A DNA stretch of 5,755 nt from DATGKR01 sp035294565 (GCA_035294565.1 DATGKR010000115.1:1-5755), one strand, 5' to 3'. Positions 1-5,755 are shown, counted from the first letter of the stretch. Numbers and translations are program-made. The notes: a model not told the origin generated them from the letters alone.

Positions 1-2849
1 GCCGTGTGGTGCTCGGTGAGGCGGTAGGTGGTGAGCGCGTAGGGGAACACCCGAGACCCCGGGTCGGACGGGTTGGGGTGGTAGCGGTTGTGCTTGCGGT
101 TGAACACCTCGCGGACCGGGTTGCGCTGCTGGGAGTAGAGAAGGTTGGGGACGGGGGAGTCCTGCGGCTCGTAGTGGGCCGGCAGCGGGCCGTCGGTCAG
201 ACCCGCCGGCACGTACAGCCACGCCTTCCCGTCAGCTTGCATGACGAAAGCGTCGGTGCCGCCGAGGGCTTCGGCGGCGCGGGCTCCGGGCGCCGGGCGG
301 TGCCAGGGCGACGTGGACTTGGGGAAGTCAGGTACGTCGAGACCGGTCCATTCCCCCTGTTCCTCGTCCCACCAAACGAGGGCCTTGCGAGCGCTCCACG
401 GCCTGCCCTCGGGGTCGGCCGACGCCCGGTTGTAGAGGATGCGGCGGTTCGCCGGCCACGCCCAGCCCCACTCGCTCGCCACCCAGTTCTGCTCGCTGGC
501 CGGCTTGCGCCGCGCCGCCTGGTTCACCCCACCTGCGTAGACCCCGCAGTAGATCCAGCAGCCGCAGGCGGTGGAGCCGTCCTCCTCTAGCTGCTCGTAG
601 GAGGAGAGGGCCCGGCCGGCGGCGTCCCGGCCGTTGATCTCGGCGAGCACCGCCTCGGCCGACGGCTCGGCCATCGGTCCCTCGGTGGGGTAGTCCCACG
701 TCAGGTCGAGCACGGGACGGTCCATGCCGCCGGGGTCGGCGCCGCCGGCCAGCTTCTCCCGGATGATCCGCCCCAGGTGGTAGGCGAACCACAGGTCGCT
801 TCGAGCCGAGCCCGCCGGCTCCACGGCGGCGTGGTGCCACTGGAGCATCCGCTGGGTGTTGGTGAAGCTGCCGTTCTTCTCCGTGTGAGCCGCGGCGGGG
901 AAGAAGAAAACCTCGGTCCCGACGTCCTCTGTCCGCATCTCGCCCGACTCGATTTCGGGTCCGTCCTTCCACCAGGTGGCCGTCTCGATCAGGGAGAAGT
1001 CCCTTACGACCAGCCAGTCCAGGTTGGCCATGCCGAGGCGCTGCATCTTGGCGTTGGCCGATCCGACCGCCGGGTTCTCGCCCCACACGAAGTAGCCCTT
1101 GCAGATGCCGTCGAGCTGGGCCATGACCGTGTCGTAGGTGCCGTGGCTTCCCGTGAGGCGAGGCAGGTAGTCGAAGCAGAAGTCGTTGTCGACGGTGGCC
1201 GCCGGCCCCCACCAGGCCTTGAGGAGGCTCACCATGTAGGACTTCATGTTCCCCCAGTAGCCCTTGTCGGTCGAAGCCCCCTCGACGAACTTCTCGAGGT
1301 CCTCGTCGTGGTGGGCGTGCGGCATTGGGATGTAGCCGGGCAGCAGGTTGTAGAGGGTGGGGATGTCGGTCGAGCCCTGGATGCTGGCGTGCCCGCGGAG
1401 AGCCATGATCCCCCCGCCCGGCCGGCCGATGTTGCCCAGCAGCAGCTGGAGGATCGCCGCCGTGCGGATGTACTGCACCCCGACCGAATGCTGCGTCCAG
1501 CCCACGGCGTAGCAGAAGGCGCCGGTCGTGTCGGGCCCGGCGTCGTCGGCCACCGTTCGGCACACCTCCAGGAACAGCTCCTGGGGCACCCCGCATATCT
1601 GCTCGACCATCTCAGGCGTGTAGCGGGAGAAGTGCCGCTTCAGGATCTGGAACACGCAGCGGGGGTGCTGGAGGGTCTCGTCGCGCGCCTCGCCTTCGGC
1701 CACGTTCACCCCGCCCGAGCCGTGCGACTCGCCCCGACCGGCCTGGTAGGCGGTCGCCTGGCGGCTCTTGCCGCCCGTGCGGTCCGACCCCTCGGCGCGG
1801 TCGGCGTACTCCTGTTCCCGCTGGCCGGACGCCGGCTGCACCTCCGTGCCCTCGTACATCCAGGTGTGGAAGTCGTAGGTGCGGCGCTCCTCGTCCAGGC
1901 CGGAGAACACACCGTCGAGGTCCTCGGTGTCGCGGAAGTCCTCGGTGACGATCGTCGGGGCGTTGGTGTAGTGGACGACGTAGTCGCGGAAGTACTTCTC
2001 GTTCTGCAGGACGTAGTTGACGATCCCGCCGAGGAAGGCGATGTCCGTGCCGGCGCGCAGCGGTACGTGCAGGTCGGCGACGGCGCTGGTGCGAGTGAAG
2101 CGCGGGTCGACGTGGATCAACTTCGCCCCCCTCGCCTTGGCCTCCATCACCCACTGGAACCCGACCGGGTGGCACTCAGCCATGTTGGAGCCGTCGATGA
2201 CTATCCAGTCAGCGTTCTGGAGGTCCTGCTGGAAGGTTGTGGCTCCTCCTCTGCCAAACGATGTCCCCAAACTGGGGACGGTGGAGGAGTGTCAAATCCT
2301 GGCTTGGTTCTCTACCTGTACGACCCCCAGCGCCGTGTAGAGCTTCTTCATCAGGTAGTTCTCTTCGTTGTCGAGGGTCGCCCCGCCGAGGCTGGCGATG
2401 CCGAGCGTCCGGCGGACGTCGCGACCCTCCTCGTCCTTCCACTGCCAGGTCTGCCGGCGGGTCTCGATCACCCGGTCGGCGACCATGTCCATCGCGGTGT
2501 CGAGGTCGAGGACCTCCCAGTCGCGAGCACCGGGGCGGCGGTGAAGCACCTCGTAGCGGCGGGACGAGCCGGTCGTCAGTTGAAGGCTGGCCGAACCCTT
2601 GGGGCAGAGGCGCCCGCGGCTTACCGGCGAGTCCGGGTCGCCTTCTATCTGCACGACCCGGCCGTCTTTGACATAAACGTCCTGACCGCAGCCGACGGCG
2701 CAGTAGGGGCAGACCGACTTGGCGACCTTGTCGGCCCCGACGGTGCGGGGCGTGAGCCGTGCCGACGCCGGCGACTTGACGGCCGCGCCCCGTCCGAGCT
2801 TGTCGTCGCCGCGCACCTGGCGGAGCACGGGCCAGTCCTTGAGGCTCAC
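1..2849 (-). CDS. Selenocysteine-containing formate dehydrogenase, catalytic (alpha) subunit, FdnG/FdoG type; 3' end cut by window edge
   Basis: Catalytic subunit of a molybdenum or tungsten bis-pterin enzyme that oxidises formate to CO2 and passes electrons through an iron-sulfur cluster. The frame starts at a GTG (2847-2849) behind a strong Shine-Dalgarno. It runs 949 codons to the left edge with one in-frame TGA, at residue 186. Residues 47-82 carry the [4Fe-4S] ligands CPYCAVGC and, further on, GRLCPKG (Cys47, 50, 54, 82). The active site reads NQARI-Sec186-His187, followed by FGRGG and GSNMAECHPVGFQWV. Further family landmarks are LQHPRC, GWTQHSVGVQYIRT (from residue 451), ALRGHASIQG, ACGCWIYCG (Cys762, 764, 768), NRRILYNRASADP and TYRLTEHHT (941-949). 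Roughly 100-125 C-terminal residues of the pterin-binding domain lie off-window. There is no twin-arginine signal, unlike E. coli FdnG, so a cytoplasmic location is inferred. Residues about 334-391 form a Gly/Arg/Glu/Ser-rich low-complexity stretch, about 45 residues longer than the same region of E. coli FdnG. Confidence 0.96.
2243..2291 (-). promoter_or_regulatory. Putative bacterial SECIS element directing selenocysteine insertion
   Basis: In the mRNA, 12 nt follow the UGA (CACUCCUCCACC) and then a hairpin GUCCCCA-GUU-UGGGGAC forms (2279 down to 2263), with a perfect 7-bp stem. Counted as a 6-bp stem, the apical loop is AGUUU and begins 18 nt after the UGA, with a G among its first two bases. 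Known bacterial SECIS elements lie inside the coding region just after the UGA and have a short stem with an exposed G/U-containing loop that SelB recognises. CUCCUCC (2289-2283) can also pair with GGAGGAG (2249-2243) as an outer helix. That pairing is asymmetric and less certain than the core hairpin. Confidence 0.75.
2292..2294 (-). other. In-frame UGA read as selenocysteine (residue 186)
   Basis: The + strand reads tca, so the gene has TGA here. It falls between NQARI and HSSTVPSLGTSFGRGG. In E. coli FdnG, FdoG and FdhF the selenocysteine that ligates molybdenum occupies this place and is followed by the catalytic His. No other stop occurs in this frame between 2849 and the window edge, and both flanks translate to conserved formate dehydrogenase sequence. 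This is what recoding predicts and is not the pattern of a decayed gene. Some relatives have Cys here; this copy has TGA. Confidence 0.95.
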
Positions 2850-2853
2850 TTTT

Positions 2854-2860
2854 CCTCCTC
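2854..2860 (-). promoter_or_regulatory. Ribosome-binding site of the formate dehydrogenase gene
   Basis: On the minus strand GAGGAGG is followed by AAAA and then the GTG start. The 4-nt gap is slightly short but the match to the anti-Shine-Dalgarno is excellent. It decides the start: no ATG or GTG start candidate lies in the nearby in-frame upstream codons, and the protein then begins MSLKDWPVLRQ, a typical N-terminus for the actinobacterial family. Confidence 0.8.
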
Positions 2861-3018
2861 CACTCCGCTCACGCTTCTGGGCGATCGCTGTGTGCTGCCG
2901 GATTACCCACCGCGCCCGACGCTAATCGCGGCTCGCCGCGCCCGTCGTGCCGCTCCAGGCGGCGACGCCTTCGCCGGCGTCCCCGGGGCTCCGGCCCTCG
3001 GGTGCCGCGGCTCCTGCT

Positions 3019-3030
3019 CGGGGCGCCCCG
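3019..3030. repeat. Perfect 12-bp palindrome
   Basis: CGGGGCGCCCCG is its own reverse complement. It lies about 170 bp upstream of the dehydrogenase start in very GC-rich DNA, where such palindromes arise easily. A second small hairpin, GACGCC-TTCGCC-GGCGTC, lies at 2964-2981. Both could fold in a long dehydrogenase leader RNA, but nothing ties either to a function. Confidence 0.35.
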
Positions 3031-3089
3031 CTGGGGGCTCGAGGGCCGGGCGCGACCCGGCTGGTGGCGACCCAAGGGGCGTCTTTCGA

Positions 3090-3139
3090 CCAAACTGTCC
3101 ACGGTCCCAACTTGAAGTCGCTTCGAATGGACAGTTAGG
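3090..3139. repeat. Inverted-repeat pair 1 of the four-arm array (12-bp arms, 26-bp spacer)
   Basis: The left arm CCAAACTGTCCA (3090-3101) and right arm TGGACAGTTAGG (3128-3139) match as inverted repeats at 11 of 12 positions. The spacer is exactly 26 bp and contains a nested small inverted repeat, GAAG-TCG-CTTC. The core TGTCCA/TGGACA is shared with pair 2. The role is unknown: a regulator operator or a remnant of a mobile-element end are both possible. Confidence 0.8.
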
Positions 3140-3152
3140 GCAAATATTCGTA

Positions 3153-3202
3153 CCAAAGTGTCCAGACCACCGCTTTGGGGGGACCTGCAGTGGACACTTT
3201 GG
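3153..3202. repeat. Inverted-repeat pair 2 of the four-arm array (perfect 12-bp arms, 26-bp spacer)
   Basis: The left arm CCAAAGTGTCCA (3153-3164) and right arm TGGACACTTTGG (3191-3202) are perfect reverse complements separated by 26 bp. It starts exactly 63 bp after pair 1 and has the same geometry. The base differing from pair 1 (C to G at arm position 6) is mirrored in both arms, as expected if symmetry is maintained. The spacer sequence is unrelated to that of pair 1. Both right arms continue into CAAAT (3141-3145 and 3203-3207). Confidence 0.85.
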
Positions 3203-3533
3203 CAAATCGGGGTGCCCGCAGAGAGGGCGTCGGAACACGCTCAGGGGGCCAGCGCGGTGCCACCGCACAGGCAGCGGGTGCATCGCGCGGCCGTCCGGGG
3301 GCGCGGCTGGGGTGACCACTGCGGTGGACGCGAGTCCGGCACAGGTCTTGAAGCAGGGAGCCCGCGGCGCCCGCGTGCGGCTGGCGAACCCCTTGAGCAG
3401 CTTTCGTAGTTTTCGTCTTCCGCAGACTTGCCCGCTTTGTCCGTAGAGGATTGACGGCGACGGCGGGCGAATAGAAACCGCCGAGGGCCATCGACGAGGG
3501 GCAGACAACAGAAACCCCGCGGGCACGGTCCCC

Positions 3534-3551
3534 CTGACCGCTAATGGTCAG
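3534..3551. promoter_or_regulatory. Inverted repeat ahead of the sortase-substrate operon, possible operator
   Basis: CTGACC-GCTAAT-GGTCAG has 6-bp perfect arms and a 6-bp spacer. It ends 12 bp before the GGAGG of the downstream gene. The size and place suit a dimeric repressor operator, or a small 5'-UTR hairpin near the ribosome-binding site. The sequence does not decide between these, and a chance match is possible. Confidence 0.4.
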
Positions 3552-3563
3552 TCCACTTCTCAT

Positions 3564-3568
3564 GGAGG
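3564..3568 (+). promoter_or_regulatory. Ribosome-binding site of the exported-protein gene
   Basis: GGAGG lies 10 nt before the ATG at 3579. The gap is at the long end of normal. The start is supported because the protein then opens directly with a textbook signal peptide. Confidence 0.65.
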
Positions 3569-3578
3569 TAGCTACGCG

Positions 3579-5147
3579 ATGAACAAGGAGAGGCTGGCCA
3601 AGGCGGCGACCGTGGGGATGGTCGCCGCAACGATGGGCTGGCTCGCGATGCCAGGTGTGGCCAGCGCCGCCACCACGTACACCGCCCAGGCGCAGGCAGC
3701 CGGGGCTGTCATCAACGTTTTCGGCACTCAGCTGACCGGCGGCTCCGCCACCGTGAGCGTCGACAGCGGCGCCCACACGGCGAAGGCGGAGGGCGTCGGG
3801 ACGCTCACGCCCGGGCTGGTGGAGGACCAAAAGGCCAGCGCCCCGCCCGACCAGACCGATCCGAAGGCGTGCAGCCAGGGCGGCAGTCTCCCTGCCAGTT
3901 CGCCGGTGGGCGTGACCCTGGGCCTCGCCTGCTCGTCGGCGTCCGCTTCAGTTGACGCCGCGGGGGCGCCCAGCGCCTCCGCCACAGGCGAGATCGCCGG
4001 GCTTGACGTCAACGTCTCGGGACTGCTCAACCAGATCATCTCCAGCGGCGGCAACCAGCTGTTCAGCGGCATCCAGCAGATCCTGGGCCAGCTGAACGGT
4101 ACGCCGCTCGGAACGGGTGCCACCGCCTGCCCCGACACGAGCGCCTCGGGCAGCAGCGTCTCGGGCAGCAGCGTCTCGGGCAGCTCGGACCACGCCTCGT
4201 CGACCAGCTCCACCACCTCCAGCCCAGCCTCCACCCTGCAGGCCCTGGCCAGCACTGCATCGGTGCCCGGCTCGCCGGTGAACACCCTCCTCGGCTCCCT
4301 CGGCCTCGGCTCGACGCCGGCAGCCTCCTCGCCCGGGCCCCTCGGGAACCTGCTGCAGGGGCTGTGCCAGACGTTGACCAACATCGAGAACGTCGTCAAG
4401 GGCGCCAACCCGCCGTCGACCCTGGTGGTGGACATAGGGCCGGCGTCGGCTTCCATCACCGGCACCGACTCGGGCACCGCCCAGGCGACGGCCGCCGGTG
4501 CGACCGCTGACATCCAGGTGTTGCCCGGGGTGGGCTGCGACGCCTCCACCCTCACGGCCTGCATCACCGACCCCTCGGCTTACGCCGTGCCGTTGATCGA
4601 GATCAAAGTTGCCCCCGCCCAATCGACCGACACGTTCGACGGGTCTGCCTGGACCCCGAGCAGCAAGTCGGCGTTGGTGACCGTCGACCTCAACATCCCC
4701 GGCAACGACCAGACCATCTCGGTCGCCCCCGGCCAGTCGCTCGACCTGCTGGCGGGAACCCCTCTCGAGACGGTCATCGATCTCGGGTCTGCCTCGACCA
4801 ACGGTGAGAGCGCCAACGCGGCGACCATCGACCTGGCCAAGGGCGTCAACGGCGGCATCCTCGCCAACCTCGGCTCGACCGACGTGCTGACCAGCGCTTC
4901 TACGCCGGAGACGGCGGCCGCCGTGCCGCAGGTGTCGCACAGCGCCCCGCCCAACACGCCCAGCGTCGTCTCCGCGCCGGCCCCGTCGGGCCTGACGCCC
5001 ACCCTGGTCCACACCGGGGCCTGGTGGGCGGGATCCCTGCCCTACGTCGGTGGCCTGGCGGCGGCCGGGGCTGGACTGCTCGGCTGGCCGAGGTTCCGCC
5101 GCTCGGCCAGGTCGCTGGGGACCCTCCTGCGGGCCGCCCGTCGATGA
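3579..5147 (+). CDS. Exported Ala/Ser/Thr-rich envelope protein with LVHTG-type sortase sorting signal
   Basis: This 522-aa protein matches no family I can name. Residues 1-30 form a signal peptide: basic MNKERLAK, a hydrophobic stretch to about residue 24, then PGVASA with likely cleavage after Ala30. The mature part is rich in Ala, Ser, Thr and Gly. It has two segments resembling extracellular beta-rich repeats (about 32-150 and 280-430) around a Ser/Thr linker (about 186-225). Six Cys (98, 118, 184, 263, 320, 328) could form disulfides outside the cell. A Pro/Ser/Ala stretch (about 442-475) resembles a wall-spanning segment. It leads to LVHTG (476-480), a hydrophobic segment (about 486-503) and an Arg-rich tail, which together form a sortase sorting signal. 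The gene overlaps the next one, a sortase, by 4 bp, so it is the probable substrate of that enzyme. Its wider role (adhesion, surface layer or other) cannot be told from the sequence. Confidence 0.9.
   Translation: MNKERLAKAATVGMVAATMGWLAMPGVASAATTYTAQAQAAGAVINVFGTQLTGGSATVSVDSGAHTAKAEGVGTLTPGLVEDQKASAPPDQTDPKACSQGGSLPASSPVGVTLGLACSSASASVDAAGAPSASATGEIAGLDVNVSGLLNQIISSGGNQLFSGIQQILGQLNGTPLGTGATACPDTSASGSSVSGSSVSGSSDHASSTSSTTSSPASTLQALASTASVPGSPVNTLLGSLGLGSTPAASSPGPLGNLLQGLCQTLTNIENVVKGANPPSTLVVDIGPASASITGTDSGTAQATAAGATADIQVLPGVGCDASTLTACITDPSAYAVPLIEIKVAPAQSTDTFDGSAWTPSSKSALVTVDLNIPGNDQTISVAPGQSLDLLAGTPLETVIDLGSASTNGESANAATIDLAKGVNGGILANLGSTDVLTSASTPETAAAVPQVSHSAPPNTPSVVSAPAPSGLTPTLVHTGAWWAGSLPYVGGLAAAGAGLLGWPRFRRSARSLGTLLRAARR
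4146..4184 (+). repeat. 15-bp tandem repeat encoding SGSSV units
   Basis: Two identical 15-bp copies (4146-4160 and 4161-4175) are followed by a third that matches for its first 9 bp. They encode the Ser/Gly linker around residues 190-203. The repeat is in frame, so changes in copy number would lengthen or shorten the linker without breaking the gene. Confidence 0.85.
5004..5144 (+). other. C-terminal cell-wall sorting signal (LVHTG, hydrophobic segment, basic tail)
   Basis: The encoded order is LVHTG, AWWAG, a hydrophobic SLPYVGGLAAAGAGLLGW and a tail with RFRR and further Arg. This is the three-part layout used by Gram-positive sortases, which cleave between Thr and Gly. The classical pentapeptide is LPxTG, and class E enzymes of high-GC actinobacteria prefer LAxTG. 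Here the second residue is Val. The adjacent sortase gene supports the reading; without it, this could be a simple C-terminal membrane anchor. Confidence 0.75.
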
Positions 5148-5755
5148 AGCGGAGCTCGGTCTCCGGGGAGGGCGCCCAGGTGCGGCGCACTCCCCGGCGG
5201 CCCGGTGCCGGCTCGACCGCCCCCGCCTCCGGCGAGCCCGGTGCCGGCTCGACCCCCCCCGCTGACGGCGCCGGCTCGACCGCCCCCGCCTCCGGCGCCC
5301 CCGCTGTCGCCCCCGGCCCGACCCCGCCGGCGCACCGCCCGACCCGCCGGCGCAACGCCCTCCGAGTCCTCGCCGGCACCGCCTTGGTGTGGGGCGCCCT
5401 CGGGGTGCTCGGCTACCAACTCGGCTGGCAGTTCCACTCCCACCGGGCGGGCAGCGCCCTCCTGCGCTACGAGCCTGCGCCGGCGCTGCACGGCTCGGCG
5501 GCAGGCTGCACCGCCCAGCCGGCGACGCCGGCCACCGACGGGGTGCTGGCCGGCGCGCTCAGCATCCCCACCCTCGGCGTCAAGGCCCCCGTCGAGAGCG
5601 GCACCTCCGACGCCGTGCTCAACGTCGCCGTCGGCCACTTCGACGGCAGCGCCTGGCCGGGCCAGCCGGGCACGGCGGTGCTCCTCGCCCACGACGTCAG
5701 CTACTTCGCCCAGGTCGCCCGGCTCCAGCCCGGTGATCACATCTACTACCAGTCG
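5144..5755 (+). CDS. Sortase family transpeptidase, 3' end cut by window edge
   Basis: The first 204 codons are present. The ATG sits inside the stop of the preceding gene (ATGA overlap, 5144-5147), indicating translational coupling. Residues 1-70 are a Pro/Ala/Gly/Ser-rich basic region with repeated GAGST units, ending in an Arg cluster (RPTRRR, 65-70). A membrane segment follows (about 72-95), giving a type II membrane protein with an extracellular catalytic domain. The sortase fold begins with LSIPTLGVKAPVESG (139-153), followed by GTSDAVLNVAVGH and WPGQPGTAVLLAHD. His183 is the probable catalytic His, and the following LQPGDHIYY is the usual strand after it. The catalytic Cys and Arg lie beyond the edge and cannot be checked. 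The class is unassigned: D/E-like by general appearance. The likely job is to cleave the LVHTG protein encoded just upstream and attach it to the cell envelope. Confidence 0.9.
   Translation, partial: MKRSSVSGEGAQVRRTPRRPGAGSTAPASGEPGAGSTPPADGAGSTAPASGAPAVAPGPTPPAHRPTRRRNALRVLAGTALVWGALGVLGYQLGWQFHSHRAGSALLRYEPAPALHGSAAGCTAQPATPATDGVLAGALSIPTLGVKAPVESGTSDAVLNVAVGHFDGSAWPGQPGTAVLLAHDVSYFAQVARLQPGDHIYYQS
5201..5297 (+). repeat. GC-rich direct repeats encoding GAGST units in the sortase N-terminus
   Basis: A 28-bp sequence at 5207-5234 recurs identically at 5270-5297. Between them, 5237-5254 is identical to 5201-5218 (18 bp). The shared core GCCGGCTCGACC starts at 5207, 5243 and 5270, with spacings of 36 and 27 bp, both multiples of three. 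The reading frame is kept and the region encodes a flexible Pro/Ala-rich cytoplasmic extension. Confidence 0.8.

Larger units (their letters stand above)
2850..3578. other. 729-bp divergent intergenic region without a convincing gene
   Basis: The region separates the leftward dehydrogenase gene from the rightward sortase-substrate operon and must hold promoters for both. Open frames on both strands exist, but their products are Arg/Pro/Ala-rich, lack recognisable domains and run through the inverted repeats, so they look like GC-driven chance frames. The stretch 2940-3060 is very GC-rich with several small hairpins. The stretch 3080-3210 is locally less GC-rich and holds the paired 12-bp inverted repeats. 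The stretch 3400-3480 has T-rich patches. No tRNA, riboswitch or terminator could be recognised. Confidence 0.7.

Noticed and set aside
328..2175. Minus-strand open frames overlapping the dehydrogenase in other frames
   Set aside because: The products are Arg/Pro/Gly-rich with no motifs, while the frame in phase with 2849 encodes conserved formate dehydrogenase sequence throughout.
1..2849. Reading the dehydrogenase as a pseudogene or as two genes because of the stop
   Set aside because: There is a single stop, it is TGA, it lies at the exact Sec position and a SECIS-like hairpin follows. No frameshift or other stop was found in hand translation.
2881..2888. GCGATCGC octamer, resembling the cyanobacterial HIP1 repeat
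   Set aside because: It is a single occurrence at this position in high-GC DNA, and the genes do not look cyanobacterial.
3090..3202. Insertion sequence bounded by the inverted repeats
   Set aside because: No transposase coding sequence lies between or near the arms. The spacers are only 26 bp, so at most these would be remnants of element ends.
3254..3266. Short inverted repeat GCGGTGCCACCGC
   Set aside because: It is too short and GC-rich to stand out from chance, with no T-tract or positional link that would make it a terminator or operator.
777..3446. Very long plus-strand open frame (889 codons) antisense to the formate dehydrogenase
   Set aside because: It is a GC-driven shadow of the real gene. 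Its product has no recognisable domain, runs on into the intergenic repeats, and lacks any supporting start signal.
3451..3477. Sigma-70-like promoter, TTGACG followed by TAGAAA
   Set aside because: The spacer is only 15 bp and the -10 match is weak. It could be real but the sequence alone does not support a call.
2903..3830. Minus-strand open frames of 207 and 231 codons across the intergenic region
   Set aside because: They overlap each other and the start of the exported-protein gene, traverse the inverted repeats, and show Arg/Pro/Ala composition without domains.
5389..5736. Plus-strand 115-codon frame inside the sortase gene
   Set aside because: It is a frame-shifted shadow rich in Arg and Pro. 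The frame beginning at 5144 carries the sortase motifs.

Overview
The window is high-GC DNA with actinobacterial-style genes. The formate dehydrogenase closely resembles the selenocysteine enzyme of Actinomycetota, and the right-hand genes encode a sortase and a cell-wall-type substrate. The lineage is probably Actinomycetota, possibly Acidimicrobiia, but this is inferred from protein style and not from a marker gene.

Left half (1-2849, minus strand): one long gene, cut by the left edge, for the catalytic subunit of an FdnG/FdoG-type formate dehydrogenase. Its reading frame is interrupted only by a TGA at 2292-2294. That TGA sits exactly where this family has its active-site selenocysteine (context NQARI-U-H). 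The same frame then stays open for 763 codons to the edge. A perfect 7-bp hairpin lies 12 nt after the TGA and fits the bacterial SECIS pattern. The gene should therefore be annotated as a single selenoprotein gene and not as a 185-aa stub plus a remnant. It implies SelA, SelB, SelD and tRNA-Sec elsewhere in the genome.

Middle (2850-3578): a 729-bp divergent intergenic region with no convincing gene. It holds a strong ribosome-binding site for the dehydrogenase and a striking four-arm inverted-repeat array (3090-3202). The array consists of two 12-bp inverted-repeat pairs with identical 26-bp spacers, offset by exactly 63 bp. A small inverted repeat (3534-3551) lies just ahead of the right-hand operon. 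The array has no assigned function and is the least explained part of the window.

Right half (3579-5755, plus strand): a two-gene operon with a 4-bp ATGA overlap. The first gene encodes a 522-aa exported Ser/Ala/Thr-rich protein with a signal peptide and a C-terminal LVHTG-hydrophobic-basic sorting signal. The second encodes a sortase, cut by the right edge after its probable catalytic His. The arrangement suggests a dedicated sortase-substrate pair that anchors the first protein to the cell envelope. No functional link between this operon and the formate dehydrogenase is evident beyond sharing the intergenic region. No tRNA, rRNA, CRISPR array or transposase gene was seen.
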